Assembly (NCBI GenBank): GCA_036496605.1
Contig: DASXKV010000050.1
Coordinates: forward strand, 1-64,000
Direction of reading: 5' to 3'
Origin: Gemmatimonadaceae bacterium
GTDB lineage: Bacteria; Gemmatimonadota; Gemmatimonadetes; Gemmatimonadales; Gemmatimonadaceae
Length of the DNA: 64,000 nucleotides
Positions 41,936-49,979 of the stretch are shown here, one piece after another; the stretch's first letter is position 1, and each line of letters starts with the position of its first letter. A program made the position numbers and the translations under genes. The notes under the pieces are model-generated. The model did not search any database and was not told the DNA's origin. It was given only the letters and a program-made list of their open reading frames with translations.

Positions 41936-43891
41936 ATGGCTGACCGACGGGAGTGGTTGGTTGCGGATGGACTCGGCGGCTACGCGATGGGCCGCGCCGA
42001 CGGTATTCGCTCGCGGCGCTACCATGCGTTCCTGATCGCTGCCGCACCGCGGGACGAGCGACGATTCGCGCTCCTGAACGACATCGAGGTCTGGATCGAC
42101 ACACCGACCGGCGCTATAGCGCTCAGCAGTCATCGCTATGCACCGGACGTCGTCCACCCCGATGGTGCAACACGTTTGGCAAGCTTCGATGCCGAACCAT
42201 GGCCGACGTGGCGCTTCGAGCTCGATGCGGGACTCACGATCGTTCAGCAGCTCTTCGCGCCACGGACCACGGGACGCTGCGCAATGATCCTACGGTGGCG
42301 CGTCGTCGCGGGCGGAGACGCCCGCGCGGGCCTGAGGCTACGCGCACGGCCGCTCATGTCAGGCCGCGACTTTCACGCGCTGCACCACCAGAATCCGGAT
42401 TTCCGATTCTCACCCGAACAACTTGGCAAGGAGAGCTTGCTCTGGCGGCCATATGCCGGCGTGCCGCCGATTCTTCTCCGCGCCAACGCCGTGTATCGGC
42501 ACGAGCCGCTCTGGTTTCGCAATTTCTTATATCTGGACGAGCGCGACCGTGGTCTCGACGATGTCGAGGATCTCGCGTCGCCAGGTGAGTTGAGTTGGTC
42601 ATTGAGCGGAAACGAGAGCTCGGAAGCTGTTCTCATGATGACGATCCCCGAGGAGTGGGGCGGCTATGAGACGGCAGGAAACGTGGTTGCCGAGAGCCAG
42701 GCGCTGGCGAGCAGCGAGCGAGCACGCATCGGTGCCTTTCGGACGCGTTTGCACCATTCCGCGGACGAGTACCTCGTTAGGCGCGGCGAACGCGACACGA
42801 TCATTGCCGGCTATCCGTGGTTCACCGACTGGGGCCGGGACACGTTCATCGCGGTGCGCGGGCTGTGCCTCGAGACAAGCCGGCTGGAGGAGGCCGAGCG
42901 CATTCTGCTGTCATGGTGCGCAACGTTGTCCGACGGCATGATGCCGAACACCTTTCCCGCTGGCGATGCGGAAGCGCGCTACAACTCGGTCGACGCGTCG
43001 CTGTGGTTCGTGATCGCTGCGCAGGCATTCCTCGATGCCAGCGCTCGCCGCGGGCGGTGGCTCGAACCGAATGTCGCCAAACGCCTCACGGACACGTCAC
43101 AGGAAATACTCGAGTCATACACCCGCGGCACGCGCTACGGCATTCACATGGATGGCGACGCGCTCCTTGCCGCGGGCGAGCCCGGTATGGCGCTCACGTG
43201 GATGGATGCCGTGGTCGATGGCACGGCGGTCACGCCGCGGATCGGCAAGCCGGTGGAGGTCCAGGCCCTCTGGGTGAATGCCCTGGTGATCGGCTCGCGC
43301 TGGAACGAGCGCTGGGGCGATCTCGCAGACGAAGCGTCGGAGAGCTTCAGAGATCGATTCTGGAATCCCAGACGCGGTTGTCTGTACGACGTGGTCGACG
43401 TTGACCATGTCGGCGGGACGGTAGACGACCGGCTTCGGCCAAATCAGATCATGGCGGTCGGCGGCCTGCGGATCGCGTTGCTGGCTGGCGAGCAGGCGCG
43501 TCAGGTAGTCGAGGTCGTGGAGAATGAGCTTTGGACACCGATGGGACTGCGCACGCTGGCGCGCGGTGAGCCGGACTACGCGACTGCTTGCGCCGGTGCC
43601 GTGACGACGCGGGATCGGGCCTATCACAACGGGCCGGCGTGGCCATGGCTCATGGGGCCGTTCGTCGACGCGTGGGTTCGGTCGCGCGCAGCGGGTGGTG
43701 GTCCGTGGGCGGCAAAGGCGGTGCGTGCGGAAGCAAAGCGCCGGTTCCTCGGCGGTCTGGCGAGGCACCTCGACGAAGCGGGTATCGGCCACGTCTCCGA
43801 ACTTGCGGACGCCGATGAGCCGTGGAAGCCGAGGGGCTGTCCGTTTCAAGGGTGGTCGGTGAGCGAGTTGTTACGGCTCCTTGCGGAGTAG
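41936..43891 (+). CDS. Glycogen debranching enzyme, amylo-alpha-1,6-glucosidase (GH133)
   Basis: The 651-residue protein has both GDE domains. The N-terminal one reads EWLVADGLGGYAMGRADGIRSRRYHAFLI, and the C-terminal (alpha/alpha)6 barrel reads AGYPWFTDWGRDTFIAVRGLCLE, LSDGMMPNTFPAGDAEARYNSVDASLWFV, KPVEVQALWVNALVIGS and LRPNQIMAV. It removes alpha-1,6 branch residues from glycogen-like polymers. The nine-base gap to the glucosidase gene suggests one transcript for alpha-glucan breakdown. One octamer copy encodes Val-Arg at 42775-42782. Confidence 0.92.
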   Translation: MADRREWLVADGLGGYAMGRADGIRSRRYHAFLIAAAPRDERRFALLNDIEVWIDTPTGAIALSSHRYAPDVVHPDGATRLASFDAEPWPTWRFELDAGLTIVQQLFAPRTTGRCAMILRWRVVAGGDARAGLRLRARPLMSGRDFHALHHQNPDFRFSPEQLGKESLLWRPYAGVPPILLRANAVYRHEPLWFRNFLYLDERDRGLDDVEDLASPGELSWSLSGNESSEAVLMMTIPEEWGGYETAGNVVAESQALASSERARIGAFRTRLHHSADEYLVRRGERDTIIAGYPWFTDWGRDTFIAVRGLCLETSRLEEAERILLSWCATLSDGMMPNTFPAGDAEARYNSVDASLWFVIAAQAFLDASARRGRWLEPNVAKRLTDTSQEILESYTRGTRYGIHMDGDALLAAGEPGMALTWMDAVVDGTAVTPRIGKPVEVQALWVNALVIGSRWNERWGDLADEASESFRDRFWNPRRGCLYDVVDVDHVGGTVDDRLRPNQIMAVGGLRIALLAGEQARQVVEVVENELWTPMGLRTLARGEPDYATACAGAVTTRDRAYHNGPAWPWLMGPFVDAWVRSRAAGGGPWAAKAVRAEAKRRFLGGLARHLDEAGIGHVSELADADEPWKPRGCPFQGWSVSELLRLLAE

Positions 43892-43961
43892 CTGCTCGGC
43901 ACGCAGGCTGTGTGCGTGCAGAGAGTAACGAAGGTCGAGACCAGAGCCTGGGAGAGCGTGA

Positions 43962-44240
43962 ATGGCCGAGAAGTCGAAACCGCGTGTAGCGTCCACCGCG
44001 GCAGCCAGCGCCGGCGGAGCTGCGTCGGCGCCGCCGGAAGACCGGCGCAAGCGTGTCGCCTTACGCCGACTGATCGACGAGATGCTCTTGGAGATCCGTG
44101 CCGCGGCGAGCGAGGAGAACTGGACGTCCGAGGCGCGCACGCAAGCGGAGTCGGACCTGGCGCGGATCATGGACCAGGTGCGACACGAAGCCATGCGCGC
44201 CGAGCCGAGAGTGAAGGCCAAGCGCGCGAAGCCTCGATGA
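43962..44240 (+). CDS. Small basic protein of unknown function
   Basis: The 92-residue protein has an Ala/Ser/Pro-rich start, a helical middle (RKRVALRRLIDEMLLEIRAAAS, DLARIMDQVRHEAM) and a basic tail (RVKAKRAKPR). It is likely cytosolic. I recognise no family. Codon use matches neighbouring genes, and it follows the debranching gene by 70 bases. Confidence 0.6.
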   Translation: MAEKSKPRVASTAAASAGGAASAPPEDRRKRVALRRLIDEMLLEIRAAASEENWTSEARTQAESDLARIMDQVRHEAMRAEPRVKAKRAKPR

Positions 44241-44251
44241 GCGTCTGCTAA

Positions 44252-44683
44252 TTAGCGGACGCTGACGTGCGACAATCCGGACTGGTTCTCGATCGTCCAG
44301 ATCGCGATGCCACCGCTCGGAAACATGAACTGTTCGGATTTGAACGATTGTCCGGCGAGCGGATGCGCGACCAGATACGTGCTTCGCCCATCAGCCATGA
44401 AGCCGAGCCGCTGAATCGGGAATTCCGAACGGGTGAGCGCACCCACATCACCGAGGCGCCAGAGCTGATCACCCCGAGAGATGTACACGGTGACGCGATC
44501 CCAGCTGTTGTTCTCGATGACGACGCTGGTCGGAGACGCGTCGTACTGCTGCGCACGTGCGCCGACACCACCTGATGCGCACGCCGACATGCCGGCGGCG
44601 CCAACCAGGATCGCTGCTACGATAACATGCCTGCCCAGCTCTGCGCGCAGGCGAGCGCGTTGCACGATAGTGCTCATCATCAT
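44252..44683 (-). CDS. Lipoprotein of unknown function
   Basis: From the first of three consecutive ATGs (44683, 44680, 44677), preceded by the purine-rich stretch GGGGGGAGGGG, the protein has 143 residues. It begins with a basic region, then VIVAAILVGAAGMSACASGG, a lipobox (MSAC) signal. The mature part, SVVIENNSWDRVTVYISRGDQLWRLG and LTRSEFPIQ, looks like a small beta-sandwich. Function is unknown. An extended frame to 44827 is unlikely. Confidence 0.75.
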   Translation of the reverse strand: MMMSTIVQRARLRAELGRHVIVAAILVGAAGMSACASGGVGARAQQYDASPTSVVIENNSWDRVTVYISRGDQLWRLGDVGALTRSEFPIQRLGFMADGRSTYLVAHPLAGQSFKSEQFMFPSGGIAIWTIENQSGLSHVSVR

Positions 44684-45033
44684 CCCCTCCCCCCTAACCG
44701 CCGTCCCCGCCACGCACCCTGCGCTCGTGAGACCTGCGGTTGGACCTAATGCGGAGAGTGTGCCAGCGGCGCGGCGAGCGTCGGAGAGACGTTCGCGGCC
44801 CAACTCGAATTGCCACTTTCTCAGCATTCACCGCGAGCGCAAACGGGCACCGCGACGTGGACGGACCGTTTGACGTGACCAAGCTCACAAGGAGATTCAA
44901 AGAGACATAACGTCGTCGTCGTAGGATGACTGCCCTTTCCGAGTTTGCGTAACGAGGGCCAGAGCGACTGACGGATGAGAAGAGCATTTCCTAAATGCGG
45001 TTGCGGTGCGCCAGCGAGGGCAGTCAAGCACGC
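44684..45033. promoter_or_regulatory. Divergent promoter region, lipoprotein / HETGH membrane protein
   Basis: These 350 bases hold no convincing gene and separate divergent genes. A TTGACG hexamer near 44870 has no clear -10 partner. Nothing else is recognised. Confidence 0.3.
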
Positions 45034-45600
45034 ATGACGGACACGACGCTCAGTGCGCCGGGAAGAAAAACAACTGATGGATACGCGCGGCTGGGGTTCA
45101 CGGTCGTGCTCGCGCTGTATGCGATCCCGCTGATGCGGCATCCCGAGTCCGGCAGCTTTCTCGACAGCCTCGACCTCGCCATTCATGAGACCGGCCATTT
45201 GGTCTTTGGTCCACTTGGCGAGGTGATCGGCTTCGCGGGTGGTACACTGTTCCAGCTGATCGTGCCGGCGACGTTCCTCTGGTACTTCGCGAAGCGTGGC
45301 GATCGCCACGCGGCCACCGTGCCGCTGTGGTGGCTCGCGCAGAACCTTTGGAACATCTCCGTGTACGTGCGAGATGCGCGGACACAGGAGCTTCCCCTCG
45401 TCGGCGGCGGTGAACACGACTGGGCATACCTGCTCGGCCGATTCGGATTGCTCGCGCACGATCAAGGCATTGGCCGCGGCGTCTGGGCGCTCGGAACGAT
45501 CGTGTACATTGCCGCGGTCGTGGGTGGGATGATGTTCGCGACCGCCAACAACGCGCAAAGCGAACCAACGAGTGGACAAAGAGCGCTTTCATCTCGGTGA
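45034..45600 (+). CDS. Membrane protein with HETGH motif, M50-like
   Basis: From ATG 45034 the protein has 188 residues and about five hydrophobic segments. DLAIHETGHLVFGPLGEVIGFAGGTLFQL holds an HExxH zinc motif at the edge of a helix, as in site-2-protease-like (M50B) membrane peptidases. The second metal site usual in true S2P enzymes is not obvious; AQNLWNISVYVRDARTQELP and GGEHDWAYLLGRFG are the best candidates. Activity is therefore uncertain. It overlaps the start of the next open frame by 29 bases. Confidence 0.65.
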   Translation: MTDTTLSAPGRKTTDGYARLGFTVVLALYAIPLMRHPESGSFLDSLDLAIHETGHLVFGPLGEVIGFAGGTLFQLIVPATFLWYFAKRGDRHAATVPLWWLAQNLWNISVYVRDARTQELPLVGGGEHDWAYLLGRFGLLAHDQGIGRGVWALGTIVYIAAVVGGMMFATANNAQSEPTSGQRALSSR

Positions 45601-45829
45601 CGAGCCGGTCGTCGTTAGGCGACTCGAGCGCGACGACGAGGCACGCGCGTGCGCGCGCCTGATGTCCGACACCGAGCCGTGGCTGACGCTGGGACGCGGC
45701 GGAGCACGACGCCTGGAAGGCGCGGCTGATCGACGACGCACAGTTGCGTCGTTCCGCAAGCGCTTGTTAGCCTTCGACCGCGGCAGGCAAGCGCCGGCCG
45801 CGGGGCGACCTACACACGGAGCAGACGAC
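45572..45829 (+). pseudogene. Remnant of a GNAT acetyltransferase N-terminus ahead of bTHX
   Basis: The frame before the bTHX start encodes EPVVVRRLERDDEARACARLMSDTEPWLTLGR, very like the start of GNAT acetyltransferases. The likeness then stops and no acetyl-CoA loop follows. Translation continues in frame into bTHX only because no stop intervenes. A decayed gene truncated after about 45 residues is the likeliest reading. Confidence 0.4.
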
Positions 45830-45946
45830 ATGGGCAGAGGCGACAAGCGCTCACGGAAGGGCAAGATCTATCGCGGTTCGTACGGCAAGACGCGTCCCGG
45901 CAAGGTGAAGAAGAAGGCACGAAAGGCCGCGAAGCGGAGCGCCTGA
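45830..45946 (+). CDS. 30S ribosomal protein bTHX
   Basis: The 38-residue protein MGRGDKRSRKGKIYRGSYGK... is the Thx peptide, a small very basic protein that binds the top of the 30S head and stabilises it. Length and the motif GDKxxRxGKIxRGSYGKxRP agree with the family. The C-terminal KVKKKARKAAKRSA extends the basic tail. ATG 45830 has GGAG nine bases upstream. The open frame continues to 45572, but that part belongs to an acetyltransferase remnant. Confidence 0.9.
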   Translation: MGRGDKRSRKGKIYRGSYGKTRPGKVKKKARKAAKRSA

Positions 45947-45955
45947 CGGCTCTAC

Positions 45956-46453
45956 TCACGGAGACTGCGGGCGGAGCTCCCAGAGCACGTTGACGATCAC
46001 CCAGCGGCCATTCCACTTCGCGAGTTGCAGGTAGTCCACCCAATCGCCTGCATCGACGCGCGCAACGGCCGCGTTCTCGTAGATGTCAAGCAACCGATAA
46101 TCGGTGCGGCGGTGGCTCGCGGGCGTATTCGAGCCGCCGCCCGCTTTTGTGCTGTTGACCAGTGTGAGCGCGCCCATCGTGCCGAACATGCTGTGACCGG
46201 TCTTGGGATCGGTGCGCACGATGCGTTTCGCAAGCTCCGGATGCAGCGCCCGCTGCATCCGGTCGGCATTCCCCTCGTACCAGCCCTGGATGTAATCCAT
46301 GGCGGCATCGCGAATGCCGGTGCTGTCGGCCGCGGTCGCGATGTGCTCGACGGTGGCGCTCTGCTGAGTGGCAATCTGTGCACGAGCAGTGAGAGCTGAC
46401 GCGGCAACGGCGACAATCGCCCAAGCAGCGCGGCGGGAAGTCCAAGTAGTCAT
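45956..46453 (-). CDS. Secreted NTF2-like (putative lumazine-binding) protein
   Basis: From ATG 46453 the protein has 165 residues with a signal peptide (AAWAIVAVAASALTARAQ). The rest fits the small NTF2-like family often called lumazine-binding: IRDAAMDYIQGWYEGNADRMQRALHPELAKR, LTLVNSTK, VARVDAGDWVDYLQLAKWNGRWVIVNVLWE. It is probably periplasmic. The bound ligand is unknown. It converges with bTHX. Confidence 0.8.
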   Translation of the reverse strand: MTTWTSRRAAWAIVAVAASALTARAQIATQQSATVEHIATAADSTGIRDAAMDYIQGWYEGNADRMQRALHPELAKRIVRTDPKTGHSMFGTMGALTLVNSTKAGGGSNTPASHRRTDYRLLDIYENAAVARVDAGDWVDYLQLAKWNGRWVIVNVLWELRPQSP

Positions 46454-46552
46454 GAATTCTCCGATGGGTAGCGGACTCCCCACGCTGCCTCCGGCGCTTC
46501 CACCTTGGCAAAATCGAAGTGACGATCTCGCCGTCCCACGGGATGACTCTGC

Positions 46553-47386
46553 TCAGCGCTCCAGCAGTCCTCGCAGACCCGCACTATGCGCGCGGCTGGA
46601 CGTGAGCCGCGTTCCGTCGCGCATCGTAACGACATATTCGCCGTGCACGTATGGCTCGATCTGCGCTACGCGATCGATGTTCACGATCGCCGAACGGTGA
46701 ATGCGCACGAACCGCCGCGCGTCCAGTCGAAGCTCGAACGCCTTCATCGTTTCGCGGTAGAGGTGGGTGCGCCCACTGGCGTGCAGTCGTACGTAGTTGC
46801 CCGCGGCGTCCGCCCATTCGATGTCGTTGGCGGGCAGGAAATACATACGGTGGCCGCTGCGAATGAGGAAACGCTCGTCACGGCGCTCTCGCGAACGGAG
46901 CAGCGTCAGCAGTTCGCATACGCCGGGATCCACGGCTCCGGGTGGACCCTTGTCTGTCCACGCCGCGCGCCGAAGCGACGCGCTCTCGAGGGCGCGATCC
47001 AGGCGAGCCCGATCGAATGGCTTGAGCAGATAGTCCAGCGCACGGACCTCGAATGCCTTGACGGCGAACTCGCCGAACGCGGTGACGAAGATGATTGCTG
47101 GAGCCGGCCCCGCCGACGCGTCGGATTCGCCCATCGCCTCGAGCGCGGCAACGACCTCGAATCCATCGAGCTCCGGCATCTTCACGTCCAGGAATACGAT
47201 GTCGGGCCGCTCCCGCAGAATCATGTCGACCGCTTCGGCGCCGTCGCCTGCCTCGCCGACGATCGCCACATCGCCGCGGTTATCGAGGAAGCTACGAGTG
47301 CGCTGTCGCGCGAGCGGCTCGTCGTCCGCGATCACGACGCGCGTCGAGCGTCGTGCAGGACGCAACGCACCAAGGCCCTCAGACAT
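46553..47386 (-). CDS. LytTR-family response regulator
   Basis: The 277-residue protein has a receiver domain (VVIADDEPLARQRTRSFL, phospho-Asp in IVFLDVKMPELDGFEV, Thr in FVTAFGEFAV, Lys in LLKPFDR) and a C-terminal LytTR DNA-binding domain (FLIRSGHRMYFLPANDIEWADAAGNYVRLH, FVRIHRSAIVNIDRV). Partner is the histidine kinase, whose gene lies just upstream and overlaps by eight bases. Target genes are unknown. Confidence 0.94.
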   Translation of the reverse strand: MSEGLGALRPARRSTRVVIADDEPLARQRTRSFLDNRGDVAIVGEAGDGAEAVDMILRERPDIVFLDVKMPELDGFEVVAALEAMGESDASAGPAPAIIFVTAFGEFAVKAFEVRALDYLLKPFDRARLDRALESASLRRAAWTDKGPPGAVDPGVCELLTLLRSRERRDERFLIRSGHRMYFLPANDIEWADAAGNYVRLHASGRTHLYRETMKAFELRLDARRFVRIHRSAIVNIDRVAQIEPYVHGEYVVTMRDGTRLTSSRAHSAGLRGLLER

Positions 47387-48563
47387 TCGCGGTCACACGT
47401 GAAACTGGCCCTTCCCGCTCGGAAGCAACCTCACCGCGCAGAGGGATCGTGATCGTGACGAGAGTGCCGCCATCTTCACGAGCCCGAATCGCGAGCGATT
47501 GTGCATCTCCATATAGCTGGTGCAATCGAAGCCGCGTGTTGCCAAGCCCGACGCCCTCGTCAGGCGGGAACGACCCGTTCGCTCGATATGGGATGCCGCA
47601 GCCATCGTCGCCGACGCGGAGTTGCAGCGTGTCGCCCACGTCGTCCGCCTCGATCACGATGCAGCCCGCGCCAGAACGTCGCGCGACACCATGCTCGATC
47701 GCGTTCTCCACGAGGGGCTGCAAGATGAAATGGGGCACCACGGCCGAACGGACACGAGGCGCGACGCGTATCGAGACCGTGAGCCGATCGGCGTGTCGCG
47801 CGCGCATGATGTCGATGTAACGCTCGAGAAGCCCGAGCTCTTCGGCGAGCGGAATCTCGTGCGTTCCAGACGTTTCGAGCGATACGCGGAGTAGGTCGGC
47901 CAACTGAACGACCATGCGATCCGCCGATGCCGGATCGCTATGAATGAGGGTGGAGATGCTGTTGAGCGTATTGAAAAGAAAATGCGGGCGGAGCTGCCCC
48001 CTCAACACTTCGAGCTGCGCTTCGGAAAGGCGGCCGCGGAGCTCAGCGGCGAGCCACTCGCGTTCCTGCCATCGCCGATAGAACACAATGCCATGCGCGA
48101 TCCCGATGACCGCCCAGAAGATCATCGACTCGATGATGAAATTCGAAGCGAGCGCGCGCGAGAGCGTCGTCCGCCTGTCAAGGCTGATCACGTGCCAGAT
48201 CTCGACGAGTACGGCGTATTTGACCACGACGGCAACGCTGCTGCCCGCGAGCTGGACGAGGATATTCGTGCGCCAATGCCGCCGATCGACCGGAAAGCGC
48301 TCGGCCATCCAGAGAAAAAGCGGAGTGAATGCGCCGCACGTGTACCAGTCGAGCATACGCGCGCCAAACGAGCCCCAAGTCATGCGCTGGCCCACCTGCG
48401 CAAGAAAGAGGCTGGCCTGCGCGCACGACAGGAGCCCGAGCGTCGTCCAGACGCCGAAGATCGAGAGTGCGTTGAGAACGGTGCGTCGTCGAGAGGAGGA
48501 AGACGTAGGGCTTGGGCTAGAGGGTAACGAGAATGTACGCTGATTGATCGACGTTGTAGCCAC
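47379..48563 (-). CDS. LytS/YehU-type sensor histidine kinase
   Basis: The 394-residue protein has four N-terminal membrane segments, then a short coil and the HPK7/8-type core: QLRPHFLFNTLNSISTLI with the phospho-His, VVPHFILQPLVENAIEHGV as the N box, and DDGCGIPY and GVGLGNTRLRLHQLYG as the G boxes. There is no extracellular sensor domain, so the stimulus is probably sensed in the membrane. The start is GTG 48563. It forms a coupled operon with the LytTR regulator. Confidence 0.93.
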   Translation of the reverse strand: MATTSINQRTFSLPSSPSPTSSSSRRRTVLNALSIFGVWTTLGLLSCAQASLFLAQVGQRMTWGSFGARMLDWYTCGAFTPLFLWMAERFPVDRRHWRTNILVQLAGSSVAVVVKYAVLVEIWHVISLDRRTTLSRALASNFIIESMIFWAVIGIAHGIVFYRRWQEREWLAAELRGRLSEAQLEVLRGQLRPHFLFNTLNSISTLIHSDPASADRMVVQLADLLRVSLETSGTHEIPLAEELGLLERYIDIMRARHADRLTVSIRVAPRVRSAVVPHFILQPLVENAIEHGVARRSGAGCIVIEADDVGDTLQLRVGDDGCGIPYRANGSFPPDEGVGLGNTRLRLHQLYGDAQSLAIRAREDGGTLVTITIPLRGEVASEREGPVSRVTANV

Positions 48564-48682
48564 GCGGCGGGACCGACACGCCTCCTTCGGGGATCACTCG
48601 ACCTTCTAGCAGGATAAGAACGGGGTATGGTTATCGTTCATTGCGTTCCGATCGACATCTTCCCACACCGAGGCGTCTGTCT

Positions 48683-49111
48683 GTGAGTCTGTTCGAACCA
48701 GCTCGTGAGCGATGGACCGGTACGGTACTCAGTGTGTTGCGCATTGTTGCGGCGTTGATCTTCATGCAGCACGGAAGTCAGAAGCTGTTTCACTATCCGC
48801 CAGCCGGTGCGCCGGGACCGGTCGCTCCATTCACCTTGTTTTCGCAGACTGGCATTGCGGGGATTCTCGAGTTCTTTGGCGGCTTCCTGCTGCTCATCGG
48901 CCTAGTCACTCGACCGGTAGCGTTCATCGTCTGTGGCGAGATGGCGGTGGCGTACTTCAAGACCCATGCGCCGCGCGGATTCCTGCCGATCGTAAATCGC
49001 GGCGAGCTCGCGGTGGTTCTGTGTTTCGTCTTCCTGTATCTCGCCTTCGCCGGTGGAGGTTCGTGGAGCGTCGACGCACTGATCGGCGGGCGACGTAGCA
49101 TGAACCGTTAG
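48683..49111 (+). CDS. DoxX-family membrane protein
   Basis: From GTG 48683 (TTG 48641 is possible) the protein has 142 residues and four hydrophobic segments. The DoxX pattern is clear: VLRIVAALIFMQHGSQKLFHYP, GIAGILEFFGGFLLLIGLVTRPVAFI, GEMAVAYFKTHAPRGFLPIVNRGELAVVLCF. Members are small quinone-linked or redox-stress membrane proteins. The exact role is not known. The stop CGT TAG lies inside a copy of the dispersed octamer. Confidence 0.9.
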   Translation: MSLFEPARERWTGTVLSVLRIVAALIFMQHGSQKLFHYPPAGAPGPVAPFTLFSQTGIAGILEFFGGFLLLIGLVTRPVAFIVCGEMAVAYFKTHAPRGFLPIVNRGELAVVLCFVFLYLAFAGGGSWSVDALIGGRRSMNR

Positions 49112-49133
49112 GCAATACCTCGGGCCCACGATC

Positions 49134-49898
49134 ATGACGACACGCCCCTTCATACTGTCCGAGACAACCTGGAAGACCGTCGACCCGACGCATTACGAGC
49201 TCGCGATCCTGCCATGGGGCGCGACGGAAGCGCACAATCTCCACTTGCCGTACGCAACCGACACGATTCTGTCGGTGGGCGTCGCGGCAGCCGCAGCGCA
49301 GCGCGCGTGGGCGGCGGGCGCGCGCGTGCTCGTCTTGCCGGCGGTACCGTTCGGCGTGCAGACGACCCAAATCGAGATCAAGGGGTGCATCAACATGAAC
49401 CCCAGCACCCAGGCGTTACTGCTCGCTGATGTCGCCAACTCGCTCGAGCGTCAGGGAATTCTGAAGCTGTGCATCCTGAACGGGCACGGTGCGAACGACT
49501 TTCGACAGATGATTCGCGAGCTACAGCCGAAGACGAAGGTGTTCCTGACGACCGTGAACTGGTACAAGGTCGTGAACCCGAAGGACCACTTCGAGGATCT
49601 CGGCGATCATGCCGGAGAGGTCGAGACGAGCGTGATGATGCACCTCGCACCAGAGGCCGTGCTGCCACTGAGCGAGGCGGGTGAGGGGAAGGAACGCCGC
49701 TTTCGAATCGGCGGCTTACGAGAGGGTTGGGCGTGGGCGCCGCGCGACTGGAAGCAGATCACCTCCGATACCGGCGTCGGCAATCCGAAGAAGTCGACGG
49801 CCGAGAAGGGACGGAGTTATCTCGAGATTGTCGAACAGCAGATCTCGCAGTATTTCATCGAGCTGGCGAAGGTGGATCTCGGCAAGCTGTACGAGTGA
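49134..49898 (+). CDS. Creatininase-family protein
   Basis: The 254-residue protein has the creatininase metal motifs: ILPWGATEAHNLHLPYATDT for the first metal ligands, PFGVQTTQ, CILNGHGANDFRQMI, and DHAGEVETSVMM near residue 165. The family covers creatinine amidohydrolase, formamide hydrolases of riboflavin/F420 synthesis and the mycofactocin peptidase. Which reaction applies here cannot be told. It is cytosolic and ends at an inverted-repeat spacer. Confidence 0.87.
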   Translation: MTTRPFILSETTWKTVDPTHYELAILPWGATEAHNLHLPYATDTILSVGVAAAAAQRAWAAGARVLVLPAVPFGVQTTQIEIKGCINMNPSTQALLLADVANSLERQGILKLCILNGHGANDFRQMIRELQPKTKVFLTTVNWYKVVNPKDHFEDLGDHAGEVETSVMMHLAPEAVLPLSEAGEGKERRFRIGGLREGWAWAPRDWKQITSDTGVGNPKKSTAEKGRSYLEIVEQQISQYFIELAKVDLGKLYE

Positions 49899-49974
49899 TT
49901 GTGGGAGTTGGTGATTGGTGATTCGTTGTTGGGGATGAGCGAATTCCAACCACCAACCACCAGCAACCAACCAC
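49899..49974. repeat. Intergenic quasi-simple inverted repeat between convergent genes
   Basis: GGGAGTTGGTGATTGGTGAT on the left is answered by CCAACCACCAACCACCAGCA on the right. The arms pair imperfectly over 25-30 bases. It fills the gap between two convergent genes and could act as a bidirectional terminator. Confidence 0.6.
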
Positions 49975-49979
49975 GTTCC

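Noticed and set aside
44821-45579. Minus-strand 252-residue frame
   Set aside because: It is antisense to the HETGH membrane protein, and its translation is a charged His/Arg-rich shadow without hydrophobic core.
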